From assembly GCF_918797525.1 (NCBI RefSeq), contig NZ_OU963893.1, positions 3,720,001 to 3,784,000 on the forward strand: DNA of 64,000 bases, written 5' to 3'. Under the pieces are notes generated by a model, which searched no databases, had not been told where the DNA came from, and saw only the letters and a list, made by a program, of their open reading frames with translations. Shown here in pieces: positions 1 through 13,088 of the stretch. This DNA comes from an unidentified bacterial endosymbiont. GTDB taxonomy: Bacteria > Pseudomonadota > Gammaproteobacteria > Enterobacterales > Enterobacteriaceae. Every line of letters starts with the position of its first letter. Positions within the stretch are counted from its first letter, which is position 1. Made by a program: the position numbers and the translations under genes.

Positions 1-7
1 GTTATTT

Positions 8-96
8 CCCGTTGTAATCACCATCTGAAATTATAACGGGCTAATGTCCCGCACTTTACAAAAAAATATTTGTTGTTTTGTGCGGGATAGTTTTTG
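8..96. terminator. Two hairpins upstream of cyo, possible end of upstream gene
   Basis: Positions 8-18 and 30-40 pair over 11 bp with one G-U pair. Positions 47-54 (TCCCGCAC) and 80-87 (GTGCGGGA) form a perfect 8-bp inverted repeat followed by TAGTTTTT. The second could terminate transcription of the gene left of the window, which is ampG in E. coli. That neighbour is inferred, not seen. Confidence 0.4.
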
Positions 97-198
97 GAAA
101 TTACTGGAGCATGTTCCGAAATGCTATTTTTCGTTAAACGATTCAGCGTTTGAAAGATTGAATTTTCGTTTTTCAAATGTCTTTTTATTGATAATTAA

Positions 199-220
199 AT
201 GTTAATTTTATGTTTATTAT
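199..220 (+). promoter_or_regulatory. Candidate ArcA site (11-bp direct repeats) before cyoA
   Basis: ATGTTAATTTT (199-209) is followed at once by ATGTTTATTAT (210-220). The two units are spaced exactly 11 bp, as in ArcA sites, and the first is close to the ArcA box WGTTAATTAW. ArcA is the known anaerobic repressor of cyo in E. coli. A weak Fur-like half-palindrome sits just downstream (221-235). The stretch 97-198 is AT-rich with nothing else recognised. Confidence 0.5.
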
Positions 221-384
221 TGATAATGGTTATACCAATTGCCCCTTTTAGGCTATGCTTGGGGGTCCATTCGTTATAAAGCCCATAGCCTGCGGCCTGT
301 GTATTAAAAATCGACATAATTTGCAACACATGTGACATGTACAGCAGAACCCGGTAACACCTTCCTGACACAGGTCTAATGATG

Positions 385-413
385 TTTACAGTAATGTAAC
401 CTTCCCGTAAAAT
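385..413 (+). promoter_or_regulatory. sigma70 promoter of the cyo operon
   Basis: TTTACA (385-390) and TAAAAT (408-413) are separated by 17 bp, a near-consensus sigma70 promoter. Transcription would start near 420, about 43 nt before the cyoA ATG. Confidence 0.7.
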
Positions 414-462
414 GCCCCCACACTTTAAACGCCACCAGACTCTGTGGAATTGAGGTCGTTAA

Positions 463-4021
<3,559 letters not shown>

Positions 4022-4022
<1 letters not shown>

Positions 4023-4348
4023 TGAGTCATTCAACCGATCACGGCGCTTCCCACGGTAGCGTAAAAACCTACATGACAGGTTTTATCCTGTCGATCATCC
4101 TGACGGTTATCCCGTTCTGGATGGTGATGAACGGTTCTGCGTCGAAGCCGGTCATTTTGGGTGTCATCCTGGTGACTGCGGTGATTCAGATTCTGGTGCA
4201 TCTGGTCTGCTTCCTGCACATGAACACCAGGTCCGATGAAGGCTGGAATATGACTGCCTTTATCTTTACCGTGATTATCATCGCTATCCTGGTAGTCGGT
4301 TCCATCTGGATTATGTGGAACCTTAACTACAACATGATGGTTCACTAA
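4022..4348 (+). CDS. cyoD: Cytochrome bo3 ubiquinol oxidase subunit IV
   Basis: Small subunit IV of the bo3 oxidase, needed for CuB insertion and complex stability in E. coli. The 108-aa protein starts [12 protein letters not shown] and has three hydrophobic helices (about 18-38, 45-67 and 80-102). An upstream in-frame ATG at 3941 lies deep in cyoC. The ATG at 4022, overlapping the cyoC stop as TAATG, gives the normal family length and is the likely start by coupled translation. Confidence 0.96.
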
Positions 4349-4359
4349 GAGCGGCGAGT

Positions 4360-5247
4360 ATGTTTAAGCAATACCTGCAAGTCACGAAACCAGGCATCAT
4401 CTTTGGCAACCTGATCTCCGTAATCGGAGGGTTCCTGCTGGCCTCTAAGGGCAGCATTGATTACACCCTCTTTATCTCTACGCTGGTCGGCGTGTCACTG
4501 GTTGTTGCGTCCGGTTGTGTATTTAACAACTACATCGACATGGATATCGACAAGAAGATGGAAAGGACCAAAAATCGGGTGCTGGTGAAAGGTCTGATCG
4601 CCCCTTCCGTCTCGCTGGTGTACGCCACCTTGCTGGGTATTGCTGGCTTTATGCTGCTGTGGTTTGGCGCTAACCCCTTGGCCTGCTGGCTCGGGGTGAT
4701 GGGTTTCGTGGTTTACGTGGGCGTTTACAGCCTATATATGAAGCGTCACTCCGTCTACGGTACGCTGATTGGTTCTCTCTCCGGCGCCGCGCCGCCGGTG
4801 ATTGGTTACTGCGCCGTCACGAACGAGTTCGACAGCGGTGCGCTGATCCTGCTGGCTATCTTTAGCCTGTGGCAGATGCCGCACTCCTACGCCATTGCGA
4901 TTTTCCGCTTTAAGGATTATCAGGCAGCGAACATCCCGGTTCTGCCGGTCGTGAAGGGTATCTCGGTTGCCAAGAACCACATCACGCTGTACATCATCGC
5001 CTTTGCCGTGGCGACGCTGATGCTCTCTCTGGGTGGTTACGCTGGATATAAATATCTGGTGGTGGCTGCGGCGGTGAGCGTCTGGTGGCTTGGCATGGCG
5101 TTGCGCGGTTACAAAGTGGAAGATGACAAAGTCTGGGCACGTAAACTGTTCGTGTTCTCGATTGTCGCCATCACTTCCTTGTCGGTGATGATGTCCGTGG
5201 ACTTTATGGTGCCCGATTCACAGCACCTGCTGACTTACGTCTGGTAA
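4360..5247 (+). CDS. cyoE: Protoheme IX farnesyltransferase (heme O synthase)
   Basis: Adds a farnesyl group to protoheme to make heme O for the bo3 oxidase encoded just upstream. It is a UbiA-type membrane prenyltransferase of 295 aa with about nine helices. The first Asp-rich motif [18 protein letters not shown] binds Mg-farnesyl diphosphate. A second conserved stretch, around YCAVTNEFD and [18 protein letters not shown], is also intact. Last gene of the operon, 11 nt after cyoD; a hairpin follows. Confidence 0.97.
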   Translation: MFKQYLQVTKPGIIFGNLISVIGGFLLASKGSIDYTLFISTLVGVSLVVASGCVFNNYIDMDIDKKMERTKNRVLVKGLIAPSVSLVYATLLGIAGFMLLWFGANPLACWLGVMGFVVYVGVYSLYMKRHSVYGTLIGSLSGAAPPVIGYCAVTNEFDSGALILLAIFSLWQMPHSYAIAIFRFKDYQAANIPVLPVVKGISVAKNHITLYIIAFAVATLMLSLGGYAGYKYLVVAAAVSVWWLGMALRGYKVEDDKVWARKLFVFSIVAITSLSVMMSVDFMVPDSQHLLTYVW

Positions 5248-5269
5248 CAGCGTTCCGTTTTAAAAAGGC

Positions 5270-5300
5270 GGGGTTATCTTCTGATAATCCCATCTTTTAT
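5270..5300 (+). terminator. Probable cyo operon terminator
   Basis: A 9-bp stem with one G-U pair (GGGGTTATC against GATAATCCC) with a TTCT loop is followed by ATCTTTTATT. It sits 22 nt after the cyoE stop. Confidence 0.6.
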
Positions 5301-5438
5301 TATCATGCCGTCTATAAATTGCATCATTTAGCGCCTTTCCCCCGCCTCCCCGCCATCTACATCCTATAGACTTCCTCCAACTTGCAAACGTCAGCAAGTA
5401 AAAAATTAATTGCTATATCACTCATTGAGGAAATTATC

Positions 5439-6497
5439 ATGTCCAATGAACAAGTCTATTTGATCAAAAACAGTACAGGCGCAGACAAATGCCCAGCTGG
5501 AAAACTGGCGCTTTATACCAATATAAATTTCAACGGCGGCGAAATTGGCGACATTCTTATCATGTCACCTGACGTTGAACTGGATAAAGCACAACTGGAA
5601 AGTTACGGTTTTATTCTCGGCGAGCACGATGGCGTTTCAAGCGTCGTGAATAATATGGATCAAGATGCGACCCTGGTTTCCGGGTTATATCTTGACGGGC
5701 AAATTCTAACGGTAAAAGCGGGAACGCAAATCAAAACCCTGGTTGATTTTCCACTGGGTGCTAAAAACTGGAACGACGCCGTAAACTCCGTTGTCTCTGC
5801 AGGGGTAGATACGGTAAATGTTACCATGAGTATCGAAGATAATCTTACGATACAGGATGGCGAGGTTTATTCCGCGCTGCTGTTGCTGCGCAATAACTCC
5901 AGCAAAGATGTAAACGGAGCGGTCATCACCGCGACAACCAGCAATGCATCCGTTTTTACCATTCAGCCCTTCACACAAACGGTAAATATTCCGGCAAAGG
6001 GCACCGCGACCGTGCGTATCCCGCTGGAAGGCGAAGCAATGGGCACCGCTACGCTAACCTGTACCCTGAATATGCCATTTGGGATCATTAACAATGCTAA
6101 CAATATGAGCTATACCACCGTGCGGATCACTGAACCCCGCGATCTCGAGGTAACTCAGCAGTATTTAAGCAGCTGGCAGGACACATGGCCAAGCACCGAT
6201 TATCTTTATAGTTACAAACTGATGCTGAGTTCCGCCAAAACGCGTGTTGTAAGATGGGAGCTTTCATTTATTCTGCCAGAAAAGGCGAAGGTTTATCCAC
6301 AATGGCTGGAAAGTGAAAGTAGTTGGATCAGCCTGAATGTCGAGAAATCCGTCAATGGGAATATTTATCTGGACAGTCAATCAGGTCATACGATTGATCC
6401 AGGAAAATCTGTAGAACTGGATATTCAGATCCTGTACCCCAATCAGAGCGAAGAAAATAAAACGCTGAAGAACCTTCGTCTGGTTCAGCTGGCGTAA
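5439..6497 (+). CDS. Beta-gamma crystallin domain protein with two further beta-sandwich modules
   Basis: The function is not recognised. The 352-aa product looks like three modules. Residues 1-120 match a beta-gamma crystallin fold: a Greek-key signature YTNINFNGG (26-34) and two Ca-site-like motifs, HDGVSSV (63-69) and NDAVNSV (112-118). Residues about 125-235 resemble a CARDB/NEW3-type sandwich, with NNSSKDVNG then PAKGTATVRIPLEG. Residues about 245-352 resemble a CBM2-like sandwich (RWELSFILP, then HTIDPGKSVELDIQ). No signal peptide or membrane helix is visible, although such modules are usually extracellular. The ATG at 5439 is chosen because GAGGAAA lies 5 nt upstream; an in-frame ATG at 5382 has no such site. 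It stands alone between cyoE and yajR, which are adjacent in E. coli. The domain calls are inference from pattern. Confidence 0.75.
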   Translation: MSNEQVYLIKNSTGADKCPAGKLALYTNINFNGGEIGDILIMSPDVELDKAQLESYGFILGEHDGVSSVVNNMDQDATLVSGLYLDGQILTVKAGTQIKTLVDFPLGAKNWNDAVNSVVSAGVDTVNVTMSIEDNLTIQDGEVYSALLLLRNNSSKDVNGAVITATTSNASVFTIQPFTQTVNIPAKGTATVRIPLEGEAMGTATLTCTLNMPFGIINNANNMSYTTVRITEPRDLEVTQQYLSSWQDTWPSTDYLYSYKLMLSSAKTRVVRWELSFILPEKAKVYPQWLESESSWISLNVEKSVNGNIYLDSQSGHTIDPGKSVELDIQILYPNQSEENKTLKNLRLVQLA

Positions 6498-6531
6498 TCT
6501 GAGCCAGAGTGCTTTAGCTTAATACGCCACA

Positions 6532-6568
6532 GGATACGTTATTTCATTCAGAATAAACGTATCCTTTT
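6532..6568 (+). terminator. Terminator after the crystallin-like gene
   Basis: GGATACGTT (6532-6540) pairs perfectly with AACGTATCC (6556-6564) and is followed by TTTT. Confidence 0.65.
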
Positions 6569-6716
6569 CACATGACTTATGTCTCTGCACTGGCTAACCT
6601 CCTGCCTGATTTAAACTGCTCTGACCAGCACTCATGTAATATTTATTAATTATCACTCTGTTTACCCCGCCCCTTCCCCGCACTACACTATGGCCTGCTT
6701 TTGAATTGAGGTGGTA

Positions 6717-8078
6717 ATGAACGATTATAAAATGACGCCAGGCGAGCTTCGCGCGACCTGGGGTTTAGGGACTGTCTTCTCGCTACGGATGCTTGGCATG
6801 TTTATGGTCCTGCCTGTTCTGACCACCTACGGTATGGCGCTACAGGGAGCCAGTGAAGCCTTGATTGGCCTCGCAATTGGCATTTATGGTTTGGCCCAGG
6901 CGGTTTTTCAAATCCCCTTTGGCTTGCTCTCCGACCGCATTGGTCGCAAGCCACTGATTATTGGGGGATTACTGGTCTTTGTGCTCGGCAGCATCATCGC
7001 CGCCCTCTCTCACTCAATATGGGGGATTATTCTTGGCCGCGCCCTGCAGGGTTCTGGCGCTATCGCCGCTGCGGTGATGGCGCTGCTGTCCGATTTAACC
7101 CGTGAACAGAACCGCACCAAAGCGATGGCCTTTATCGGCATCAGCTTTGGCGTCACCTTTGCGATTGCAATGGTGCTTGGCCCGATCATCACCCATACGC
7201 TGGGCCTGCACGCGCTATTCTGGATGATTGCGGTGCTGGCAACCGTCGGTATTGCGTTAACCCTGTGGGTGGTACCGGACAGCAAACATCACGTCCTTAA
7301 CCGTGAATCCGGGATGGTGAAAGGCTGCTTTAACAAAGTCATTGTTGAGCCACGCCTGCTCAAGCTGAACATCGGCATTATGTGCCTGCATATTTTGCTG
7401 ATGTCGACCTTCGTCGCTCTACCCGGCCAGTTGGCGGCGGCAGGTTTTCCTGCGTCTGAGCACTGGAAAATTTACCTCGTGACGATGCTGATTTCATTCA
7501 TCTCCGTGGTGCCGTTTATCATTTACGCCGAAGTGAAGCGCAAGATGAAACGTGTCTTCGTTGGCTGCGTCACCGTACTGCTGATTGCTGAAATCGTACT
7601 GTGGGGCTCCGGTCCGCACTTCTGGGAACTGGTGGTGGGCGTACAGCTTTTCTTCCTGGCATTTAACCTGCTGGAAGCACTCCTGCCGTCACTGATCAGT
7701 AAAGAATCCCCCGCTGGCTACAAAGGTACGGCGATGGGCATTTACTCCACCAGCCAGTTTATCGGCGTTGCCATCGGCGGTGCGATCGGCGGGTGGATTG
7801 ATGGCCTGTTTGATTCACAAACCGTGTTTCTGGCAGGCGCGCTGCTGGCTATGGTCTGGCTGCTGGTCGCCAGCACCATGAAAGAACCGCGCTACGTGAG
7901 CAGCCTGCGCGTGGAAATTCCTGATGATGTCGAGATTAGCGAGACCTTGAAACAGCGTCTCGAAGCCACTGAGGGGGTAAGTGAAGTGCTTATTGTCCCA
8001 CTGGAGCGCAGCGCTTATGTCAAAATAGACAGCAAGGTGACTAACCGCTTCGAAGTGGAACAGGCCCTGAAAGCCTGA
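6717..8078 (+). CDS. yajR: MFS transporter YajR with C-terminal ferredoxin-like (YAM) domain
   Basis: Twelve-helix major facilitator of the inner membrane; the substrate is unknown, and the E. coli homologue is called a putative proton-driven exporter. The 453-aa product has the MFS motif A GLLSDRIGRKPLI between helices 2 and 3 and the antiporter-type motif C region. A soluble C-terminal domain (about 390-453, LRVEIPDD... to the end) matches the YAM domain of E. coli YajR. The ATG at 6717 is preferred because GAGGTGG precedes it; the GTG at 6711 overlaps that Shine-Dalgarno. Monocistronic. Confidence 0.95.
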   Translation: MNDYKMTPGELRATWGLGTVFSLRMLGMFMVLPVLTTYGMALQGASEALIGLAIGIYGLAQAVFQIPFGLLSDRIGRKPLIIGGLLVFVLGSIIAALSHSIWGIILGRALQGSGAIAAAVMALLSDLTREQNRTKAMAFIGISFGVTFAIAMVLGPIITHTLGLHALFWMIAVLATVGIALTLWVVPDSKHHVLNRESGMVKGCFNKVIVEPRLLKLNIGIMCLHILLMSTFVALPGQLAAAGFPASEHWKIYLVTMLISFISVVPFIIYAEVKRKMKRVFVGCVTVLLIAEIVLWGSGPHFWELVVGVQLFFLAFNLLEALLPSLISKESPAGYKGTAMGIYSTSQFIGVAIGGAIGGWIDGLFDSQTVFLAGALLAMVWLLVASTMKEPRYVSSLRVEIPDDVEISETLKQRLEATEGVSEVLIVPLERSAYVKIDSKVTNRFEVEQALKA

Positions 8079-8104
8079 AAAATGCCCGGGAAAGCGGGCA
8101 TTTT
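8079..8104. terminator. Bidirectional terminator between yajR and yajQ
   Basis: AAAATGCCCG (8079-8088) pairs with CGGGCATTTT (8095-8104) over 10 bp. T-tracts occur on both strands, which suits two convergent genes. Confidence 0.85.
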
Positions 8105-8108
8105 CGTT

Positions 8109-8600
8109 TTAATCGCGGAAGTTTTTAAACTGGAACGGCTGTCCCAGATCGCCGCCGCGGATTAGCGCCATCACGCCCTGCAGGTCATCGCGTGATTTTC
8201 CGGTCACGCGGATCTCTTCGCCCTGAATCTGCGCCTGGACCTTCAGCTTACTGTCTTTGATAAGCTTAACGATTTTTTTCTGCATCGCGCTCTCAATACC
8301 CTGCTTCAGCTTCGCTTCAACGAACCAGGTTTTGCCGCTGTGCACAAACTCTTCCGGCACATCCAGCGACGTGCCTTCAATTCCACGTTTTAACAGCTTG
8401 GCACGCAGAATATCGAGCAGTTGGTTGACCTGAAAGTCTGATTCGCTCAACACCTTAATAGTCTTATTCGCATCATTCAGTTCAAAAGTGGCCTCAACGC
8501 CGCGAAAATCGAAACGAGACTCAACTTCACGGCTTGCGTTATCCACGCCGTTACGCACTTCCTGGATATCAACTTCGGAAACAATATCGAAAGATGGCAT
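8109..8600 (-). CDS. yajQ: Nucleotide-binding protein YajQ (UPF0234)
   Basis: Small cytosolic protein of two ferredoxin-like folds. Members bind nucleotides, and a Xanthomonas member binds cyclic di-GMP; the role in enterobacteria is unclear. The 163-aa product begins [11 protein letters not shown] and ends [14 protein letters not shown], the full family length. The ATG at 8600 has GGAGAAGAAAAG directly upstream; in-frame starts at 8615 and 8645 would give longer forms than the family shows. Convergent with yajR. Confidence 0.95.
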   Translation of the reverse strand: MPSFDIVSEVDIQEVRNGVDNASREVESRFDFRGVEATFELNDANKTIKVLSESDFQVNQLLDILRAKLLKRGIEGTSLDVPEEFVHSGKTWFVEAKLKQGIESAMQKKIVKLIKDSKLKVQAQIQGEEIRVTGKSRDDLQGVMALIRGGDLGQPFQFKNFRD

Positions 8601-8724
8601 CTTTTCTTCTCCATTCATTTTTGTTGCGTTGCATAATACCCGCAACGAGGCATAACGAGAAGCTTAGCTGACGGCGCTATACTTAAGCCGTAACACCTGG
8701 CGCAGTTGCAGGTGAGGAGGAACC

Positions 8725-9636
8725 ATGAAAATTACAGTGCTCGGTTGTGGAGCCCTTGGTCAATTGTGGCTTACCGCGCTATGCAAGCACGGTCACGAAG
8801 TACAGGGCTGGCTGCGGGTGCCACAACCCTACTGCAGTGTAAACCTGATTGATGAAGACGGAAGTATCTTTAACGCATCACTGATCGCTAACGACCCTGA
8901 TTTCCTCGCACAAAGCGATCTGCTGCTGGTTACGCTTAAGGCGTGGCAGGTTTCATATGCGGTGAAAACCCTGGCGGCTCAGCTCCCCGCCACATCGCCT
9001 GTTTTGCTGCTGCATAACGGTATGGGAACGATCGATGAGTTAAAAAGTGTCCCGCAGCCGCTGCTGATGGCCATCACCACCCACGCCGCGCGCCGGGATG
9101 GCAATATTATCGTGCATGTCGCCAGCGGCGTAACGCATATTGGCCCAGCTCGTGAACAGGATGGCGACTACAGTTATCTGGCAGATGTTCTGCAAACCAT
9201 CCTGCCAGACGTGGCCTGGCACAATAATATTCTGCCGCAACTGTGGCGCAAGCTGGCGGTTAACTGCGTGATCAATCCACTGACGGCGCTGTGGGATTGC
9301 CCGAATGGAGATCTGAAAAACCACCCACAGGAGGTCGCGACGCTATGCGCTGAGGTGGCCTCAGTCATCGAGCGAGAAGGGCTGCACACCTCTGCAGAGG
9401 ATATACATTATTATGTCGGGCAGGTCATTGGCAGTACGGCAGAAAATATCTCCTCGATGTTGCAAGACGTCCGGGCATTGCGTCACACCGAAATCGACTA
9501 TATTACCGGTTATCTGTTGAAACGCGCCCGTGCGCACGGCATTGCAGTGCCTGAAAATGCCCGTATGTATGACCTGGTTAAACGTAAGGAGAATGAGTAT
9601 GAGCGCGTCGGCACTGGTATGTCTCGCCCCTGGTAG
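8725..9636 (+). CDS. panE: 2-dehydropantoate 2-reductase (ketopantoate reductase)
   Basis: Reduces ketopantoate to pantoate with NADPH in pantothenate and coenzyme A synthesis. The 303-aa product has the N-terminal Rossmann motif GCGALGQLW (7-15), the catalytic Lys in [16 protein letters not shown] and the conserved C-terminal TEIDYI..GYL stretch. GAGGAGG precedes the ATG. The last 38 nt overlap yajL, so the pair is likely co-translated, as in E. coli. Confidence 0.97.
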   Translation: MKITVLGCGALGQLWLTALCKHGHEVQGWLRVPQPYCSVNLIDEDGSIFNASLIANDPDFLAQSDLLLVTLKAWQVSYAVKTLAAQLPATSPVLLLHNGMGTIDELKSVPQPLLMAITTHAARRDGNIIVHVASGVTHIGPAREQDGDYSYLADVLQTILPDVAWHNNILPQLWRKLAVNCVINPLTALWDCPNGDLKNHPQEVATLCAEVASVIEREGLHTSAEDIHYYVGQVIGSTAENISSMLQDVRALRHTEIDYITGYLLKRARAHGIAVPENARMYDLVKRKENEYERVGTGMSRPW

Positions 9637-10189
9637 CGAAGAAATGGAGGCCGTGACCACCATCGATTTAATGGTGCGTGGCGGTATCGCGGTGACCACG
9701 GCCAGCGTCGCCAGCGATGGCAATCTGGCTGTCACCTGTTCACGCGGGGTAAAGATCCTTGCGGATGCCCCGCTTGTCCAGGTGGCAGATGGAGAATACG
9801 ACATCATCGTACTTCCCGGCGGACTGAAAGGGGCAGAGTGTTTTCGCGACAGCCCTTTACTGGTTGAAACCGTTCGTCAGTTCCATCTCTCTGGTCGTAT
9901 CGTCGCGACGATTTGCGCCGCCGCCGGAACGGTGCTGGTTCCTCACGATATCTTTCCCATCGGCAATATGACCGGTTTCCCGGGGCTGAAAGATACGATC
10001 CCGGAAAACCATTGGGTGGATAAACGCGTCGTCTGGGATCCGCGCGTCAACCTGCTCACCAGCCAGGGGCCGGGCACCGCGATTGATTTCGCGCTAAAGA
10101 TTATCGACCTGCTGGTCGGGCGTGAAAAAGCGTATGACGTCGCGTCGTCGCTGGTGATGCCCGCGGGGATTTATAATTATTACCAATAA
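9599..10189 (+). CDS. yajL: DJ-1/PfpI family protein YajL
   Basis: DJ-1 superfamily protein of the cytosol. The E. coli homologue protects thiol proteins during oxidative stress and has been linked to deglycase or glyoxalase activity. The 196-aa product keeps the nucleophile-elbow Cys106 (TICAA) and the acidic partner in the SEEMEA stretch (Glu15). The two residues after CAA differ from E. coli (AGT instead of PAT). The ATG at 9599, with AAGGAG upstream, matches the family N-terminus [15 protein letters not shown]. It overlaps panE by 38 bp. Confidence 0.95.
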   Translation: MSASALVCLAPGSEEMEAVTTIDLMVRGGIAVTTASVASDGNLAVTCSRGVKILADAPLVQVADGEYDIIVLPGGLKGAECFRDSPLLVETVRQFHLSGRIVATICAAAGTVLVPHDIFPIGNMTGFPGLKDTIPENHWVDKRVVWDPRVNLLTSQGPGTAIDFALKIIDLLVGREKAYDVASSLVMPAGIYNYYQ

Positions 10190-10193
10190 AAGC

Positions 10194-10223
10194 AAAACGG
10201 CAACCACACAGGCTGCCGTTTTT
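10194..10223 (+). terminator. Terminator after panE-yajL
   Basis: AAAACGGCA (10194-10202) pairs with TGCCGTTTT (10214-10222), followed by more T residues. It lies 5 nt after the yajL stop. Confidence 0.8.
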
Positions 10224-10295
10224 ACGGTTTTCGCCCCCCTCCCGGCGGGATAGGGTCGGAGTGAAGGCATTCCGCCGCACTCCCCTGCAATAAAA

Positions 10296-11744
10296 CTATG
10301 GGCGATACACCTTCACATTGGCAAAGCCCTGCTCGCGCAGATACAGCGCCTGCAGGCGGCTCATCACCCCGCGCTCGCACCACAGCAGATAGGTTTTGCT
10401 CTTGTCGAGGTCGCCAAACTTGGTGCTCAACCTGTAGAACGGCAGAGAAACCACGTCAACACCGTCGACGTTAAGCGGCTTAGCATCCTGTTCGTCAATC
10501 GAACGGATATCCACAATCACATCGCTGGTGCCAAAACCGCTGACGGTTTCCACTTCCACCACCTCCTGCTCGGTCTGCTGGGCAATCTCGCGGATATCAA
10601 TGTTAGACGCTTCGGCGACCACCTTCTCAAGAATGGCAAAATCGAAGTGCTCTTCTTCCGCTTCAATCTTCGCCTTCACCGCTTTAACGGTGGGACTTTT
10701 TGAGATAACACCGCAATACTCCGGCATGGTACGGGCAAAATCTTCGGTACCGATTTCGCGTGCCAGGTCGATGATATGCTCTTTATCGTGGGAGATCAGT
10801 GGACGCAGGATCAAGGTATCAGACACGTTGTCGATAAGACGCAGGTTGGTCAACGTCTGGCTGGAAACCTGGCCCAGCGCTTCGCCGGTGACCAGTGCCT
10901 GCACGCCATAGCGCTCTGCAACTTTGGACGCCGCACGCACCATCATACGCTTTAACACTACGCCCATCTGGCCGTCGTCCACTTTCTCGAGGATTTCACC
11001 GACCACAGGTTCGAAGTTGATTGCCACGAAACGCACGCGATGGGAGCTACCGAAGCGGTTCCACAGATAATGCGCCACCTGACGCACGCCAATTTCATGC
11101 GCCGCGCCACCCAGGTTAAAGAAACAGTAGTGTACGCGGCACCCGCGACGCATCAGCATATAGCTGGACACGCCAGAGTCGAAACCACCGGAGATCAGCG
11201 ACAGCACATCCTCCTGGGTACCGATCGGGAAACCGCCAATGCCCTCATAGCGACCTTTCACCAGCAGCAGGCGATCGTTCTCGATCTCCAGATTGACGGT
11301 CACGTCGGGGTTAGACAGCCGCACGCGCGCGCTCTCAACGTGTTGGTTAAGCCCACCCCCCACGTAGCGCTCCGCTTCAATAGAGCTAAACTCATGCTTA
11401 CCCCGGCGCTTCACGCGCACGCAGAAAGTTTTGCCTTCGATCTGGTCACGGTACTGGAGCAGCGCTTTCTCGAAGATGTCATGCAAAGAGGTGAACGGAA
11501 CGTCTTCCACCTCCAGAATATGGTGGATCCCAGGAATACGGGTCAGCGCATCGCGAATATCAAGACGCTTGTTCTCGTCCTTCGCGCGCACTTCAACGTG
11601 ATCCCAGTGACGAACCACAGCAAGCGTTTCGTCATAATTTTTTAATACGTTACGGATGTTCCCGGTGAGAATTTTAATAAAGCGCAAACGGACAGATTGG
11701 CTTTTGATGGTGATTTCAGGGAACAATTTAATGATAAACTTCAT
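10296..11744 (-). CDS. thiI: tRNA 4-thiouridine synthase / ThiS sulfurtransferase
   Basis: Moves sulfur from IscS to tRNA U8, giving 4-thiouridine, and to the ThiS carrier for thiamine thiazole. The 482-aa product has an N-terminal THUMP domain (about 60-165), a PP-loop ATP pyrophosphatase domain starting with SGGFDSGVS, and a C-terminal rhodanese domain. The two redox Cys positions are present: [10 protein letters not shown] and LLWCERGV near the end. Full length. It is transcribed away from xseB-ispA-dxs across a 178-bp gap. Confidence 0.97.
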   Translation of the reverse strand: MKFIIKLFPEITIKSQSVRLRFIKILTGNIRNVLKNYDETLAVVRHWDHVEVRAKDENKRLDIRDALTRIPGIHHILEVEDVPFTSLHDIFEKALLQYRDQIEGKTFCVRVKRRGKHEFSSIEAERYVGGGLNQHVESARVRLSNPDVTVNLEIENDRLLLVKGRYEGIGGFPIGTQEDVLSLISGGFDSGVSSYMLMRRGCRVHYCFFNLGGAAHEIGVRQVAHYLWNRFGSSHRVRFVAINFEPVVGEILEKVDDGQMGVVLKRMMVRAASKVAERYGVQALVTGEALGQVSSQTLTNLRLIDNVSDTLILRPLISHDKEHIIDLAREIGTEDFARTMPEYCGVISKSPTVKAVKAKIEAEEEHFDFAILEKVVAEASNIDIREIAQQTEQEVVEVETVSGFGTSDVIVDIRSIDEQDAKPLNVDGVDVVSLPFYRLSTKFGDLDKSKTYLLWCERGVMSRLQALYLREQGFANVKVYRP

Positions 11745-11922
11745 GGCGGCAATGTTTCTTAGGCAAGCGGATTAAGGCTTGTATTGGAAAATGATACAGC
11801 AGCCCACACCCGTGGCTGCATCCAGGCGCGCAAGTATACCACCATCGCGCCGCTCGCGTTATTTGATAATTCCCCCAAGTTCGTTACCATGTCGGGGCGA
11901 AGAATAGAAGAGTCAATTTACT

Positions 11923-12165
11923 ATGCCGAAGAAGAATGATGCACCAGCCAGTTTTGAAACTGCGCTGAATGAACTGGAGCACATTGTTACCCGCCTTGAG
12001 AGCGGCAATCTCCCGCTGGAAGAGGCGCTCAACGAATTCGAACGCGGCGTGCAACTGGCGCGCCAGGGTCAGGTCAAACTGCAGCAGGCTGAACAGCGCG
12101 TGCAGATCTTACTTTCCGACAGCGAAGATGCAAAAACAACGCCCTTCACACCGGACGCCGAATAA
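11923..12165 (+). CDS. xseB: Exodeoxyribonuclease VII small subunit
   Basis: Small subunit of ExoVII, which degrades single-stranded DNA in both directions together with XseA, encoded elsewhere. The 80-aa protein has the family helical hairpin, including [20 protein letters not shown] and the [14 protein letters not shown] stretch. Its stop codon touches the ATG of ispA, so the two are translationally coupled. Confidence 0.96.
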   Translation: MPKKNDAPASFETALNELEHIVTRLESGNLPLEEALNEFERGVQLARQGQVKLQQAEQRVQILLSDSEDAKTTPFTPDAE

Positions 12166-13065
12166 ATGGATTTTGCCAACGAGCTTCAGGCGTGCGTCGT
12201 TCGCGCCAACGACGCCCTGCGCCGTTTTATCGCGCCACAACCTTTTCAGAACACTCCTCTGGTTGAAGCCATGCACTATGGGGCACTCTTGGGTGGTAAG
12301 CGCCTGCGGCCGTTCCTGGTGTATGCCACGGGCAATATGTTCGGTATCAGTGATAACACGCTGGACGCCCCGGCCGCGGCCGTCGAGTGCATCCATGCCT
12401 ATTCACTGATCCACGACGATCTGCCAGCCATGGACGACGACGATCTGCGTCGTGGTCAACCAACCTGCCATATCCGGTTTGGTGAAGCGAATGCCATTCT
12501 GGCGGGTGATGCTCTGCAAACGCTGGCATTCTCAATATTAAGCGATGCGCCAATGGTTGAAGTCAGCGACCGCGATCGTCTGGCGATGGTCTCCGAACTG
12601 GCAATGGCCAGCGGTGTCGCCGGAATGTGTGGCGGTCAGGCGCTGGATTTAGAGGCGGAAGGACACCAGGTTAATCTGGAACAGCTGGAGCGCATTCATC
12701 GTCATAAGACGGGCGCACTGATTCGCGCCGCCGTTCGGCTGGGCGCGCTGAGCGCGGGTGAACAAGGACGGAAAGCCTTGCCGATACTGGACATATACGC
12801 AGAAAGTATCGGTTTAGCGTTCCAGGTACAGGATGACATTCTGGATGTGGTGGGCGATACTGCAACATTGGGTAAACGTCAGGGTGCCGACCAGCATCTT
12901 GGCAAAAGTACCTACCCCGCCCTGCTGGGCCTTGAGCAAGCCCAACGTAAAGCCCGGGATCTGATAGCCGATGCCCGCCAGTCGTTGAATGAACTGGCAG
13001 CACAATCGCTGGATACCTCGGCACTGGAAGCGCTAGCGGAATACATAATCCAGCGTGATAAATAA
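12166..13065 (+). CDS. ispA: Farnesyl diphosphate synthase
   Basis: Condenses dimethylallyl or geranyl diphosphate with isopentenyl diphosphate to make C15 farnesyl diphosphate, the precursor of ubiquinone, undecaprenol and heme O. The 299-aa all-alpha product has both Asp-rich motifs, [14 protein letters not shown] (first) and DDILD (second), and the GGKRLRP motif that binds IPP. It starts directly after the xseB stop and is followed 23 nt later by dxs, so two isoprenoid enzymes share one operon. Confidence 0.97.
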   Translation: MDFANELQACVVRANDALRRFIAPQPFQNTPLVEAMHYGALLGGKRLRPFLVYATGNMFGISDNTLDAPAAAVECIHAYSLIHDDLPAMDDDDLRRGQPTCHIRFGEANAILAGDALQTLAFSILSDAPMVEVSDRDRLAMVSELAMASGVAGMCGGQALDLEAEGHQVNLEQLERIHRHKTGALIRAAVRLGALSAGEQGRKALPILDIYAESIGLAFQVQDDILDVVGDTATLGKRQGADQHLGKSTYPALLGLEQAQRKARDLIADARQSLNELAAQSLDTSALEALAEYIIQRDK

Positions 13066-13088
13066 CAACCTATCTCAATGAGCCTTTG

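Noticed and set aside
221..235. Fur-like site before cyoA
   Set aside because: Only one arm matches the Fur palindrome well; the other arm matches 4 of 7 bases.
11040..11645. 201-codon plus-strand reading frame
   Set aside because: Antisense to thiI, which is intact; the frame has no recognisable features.
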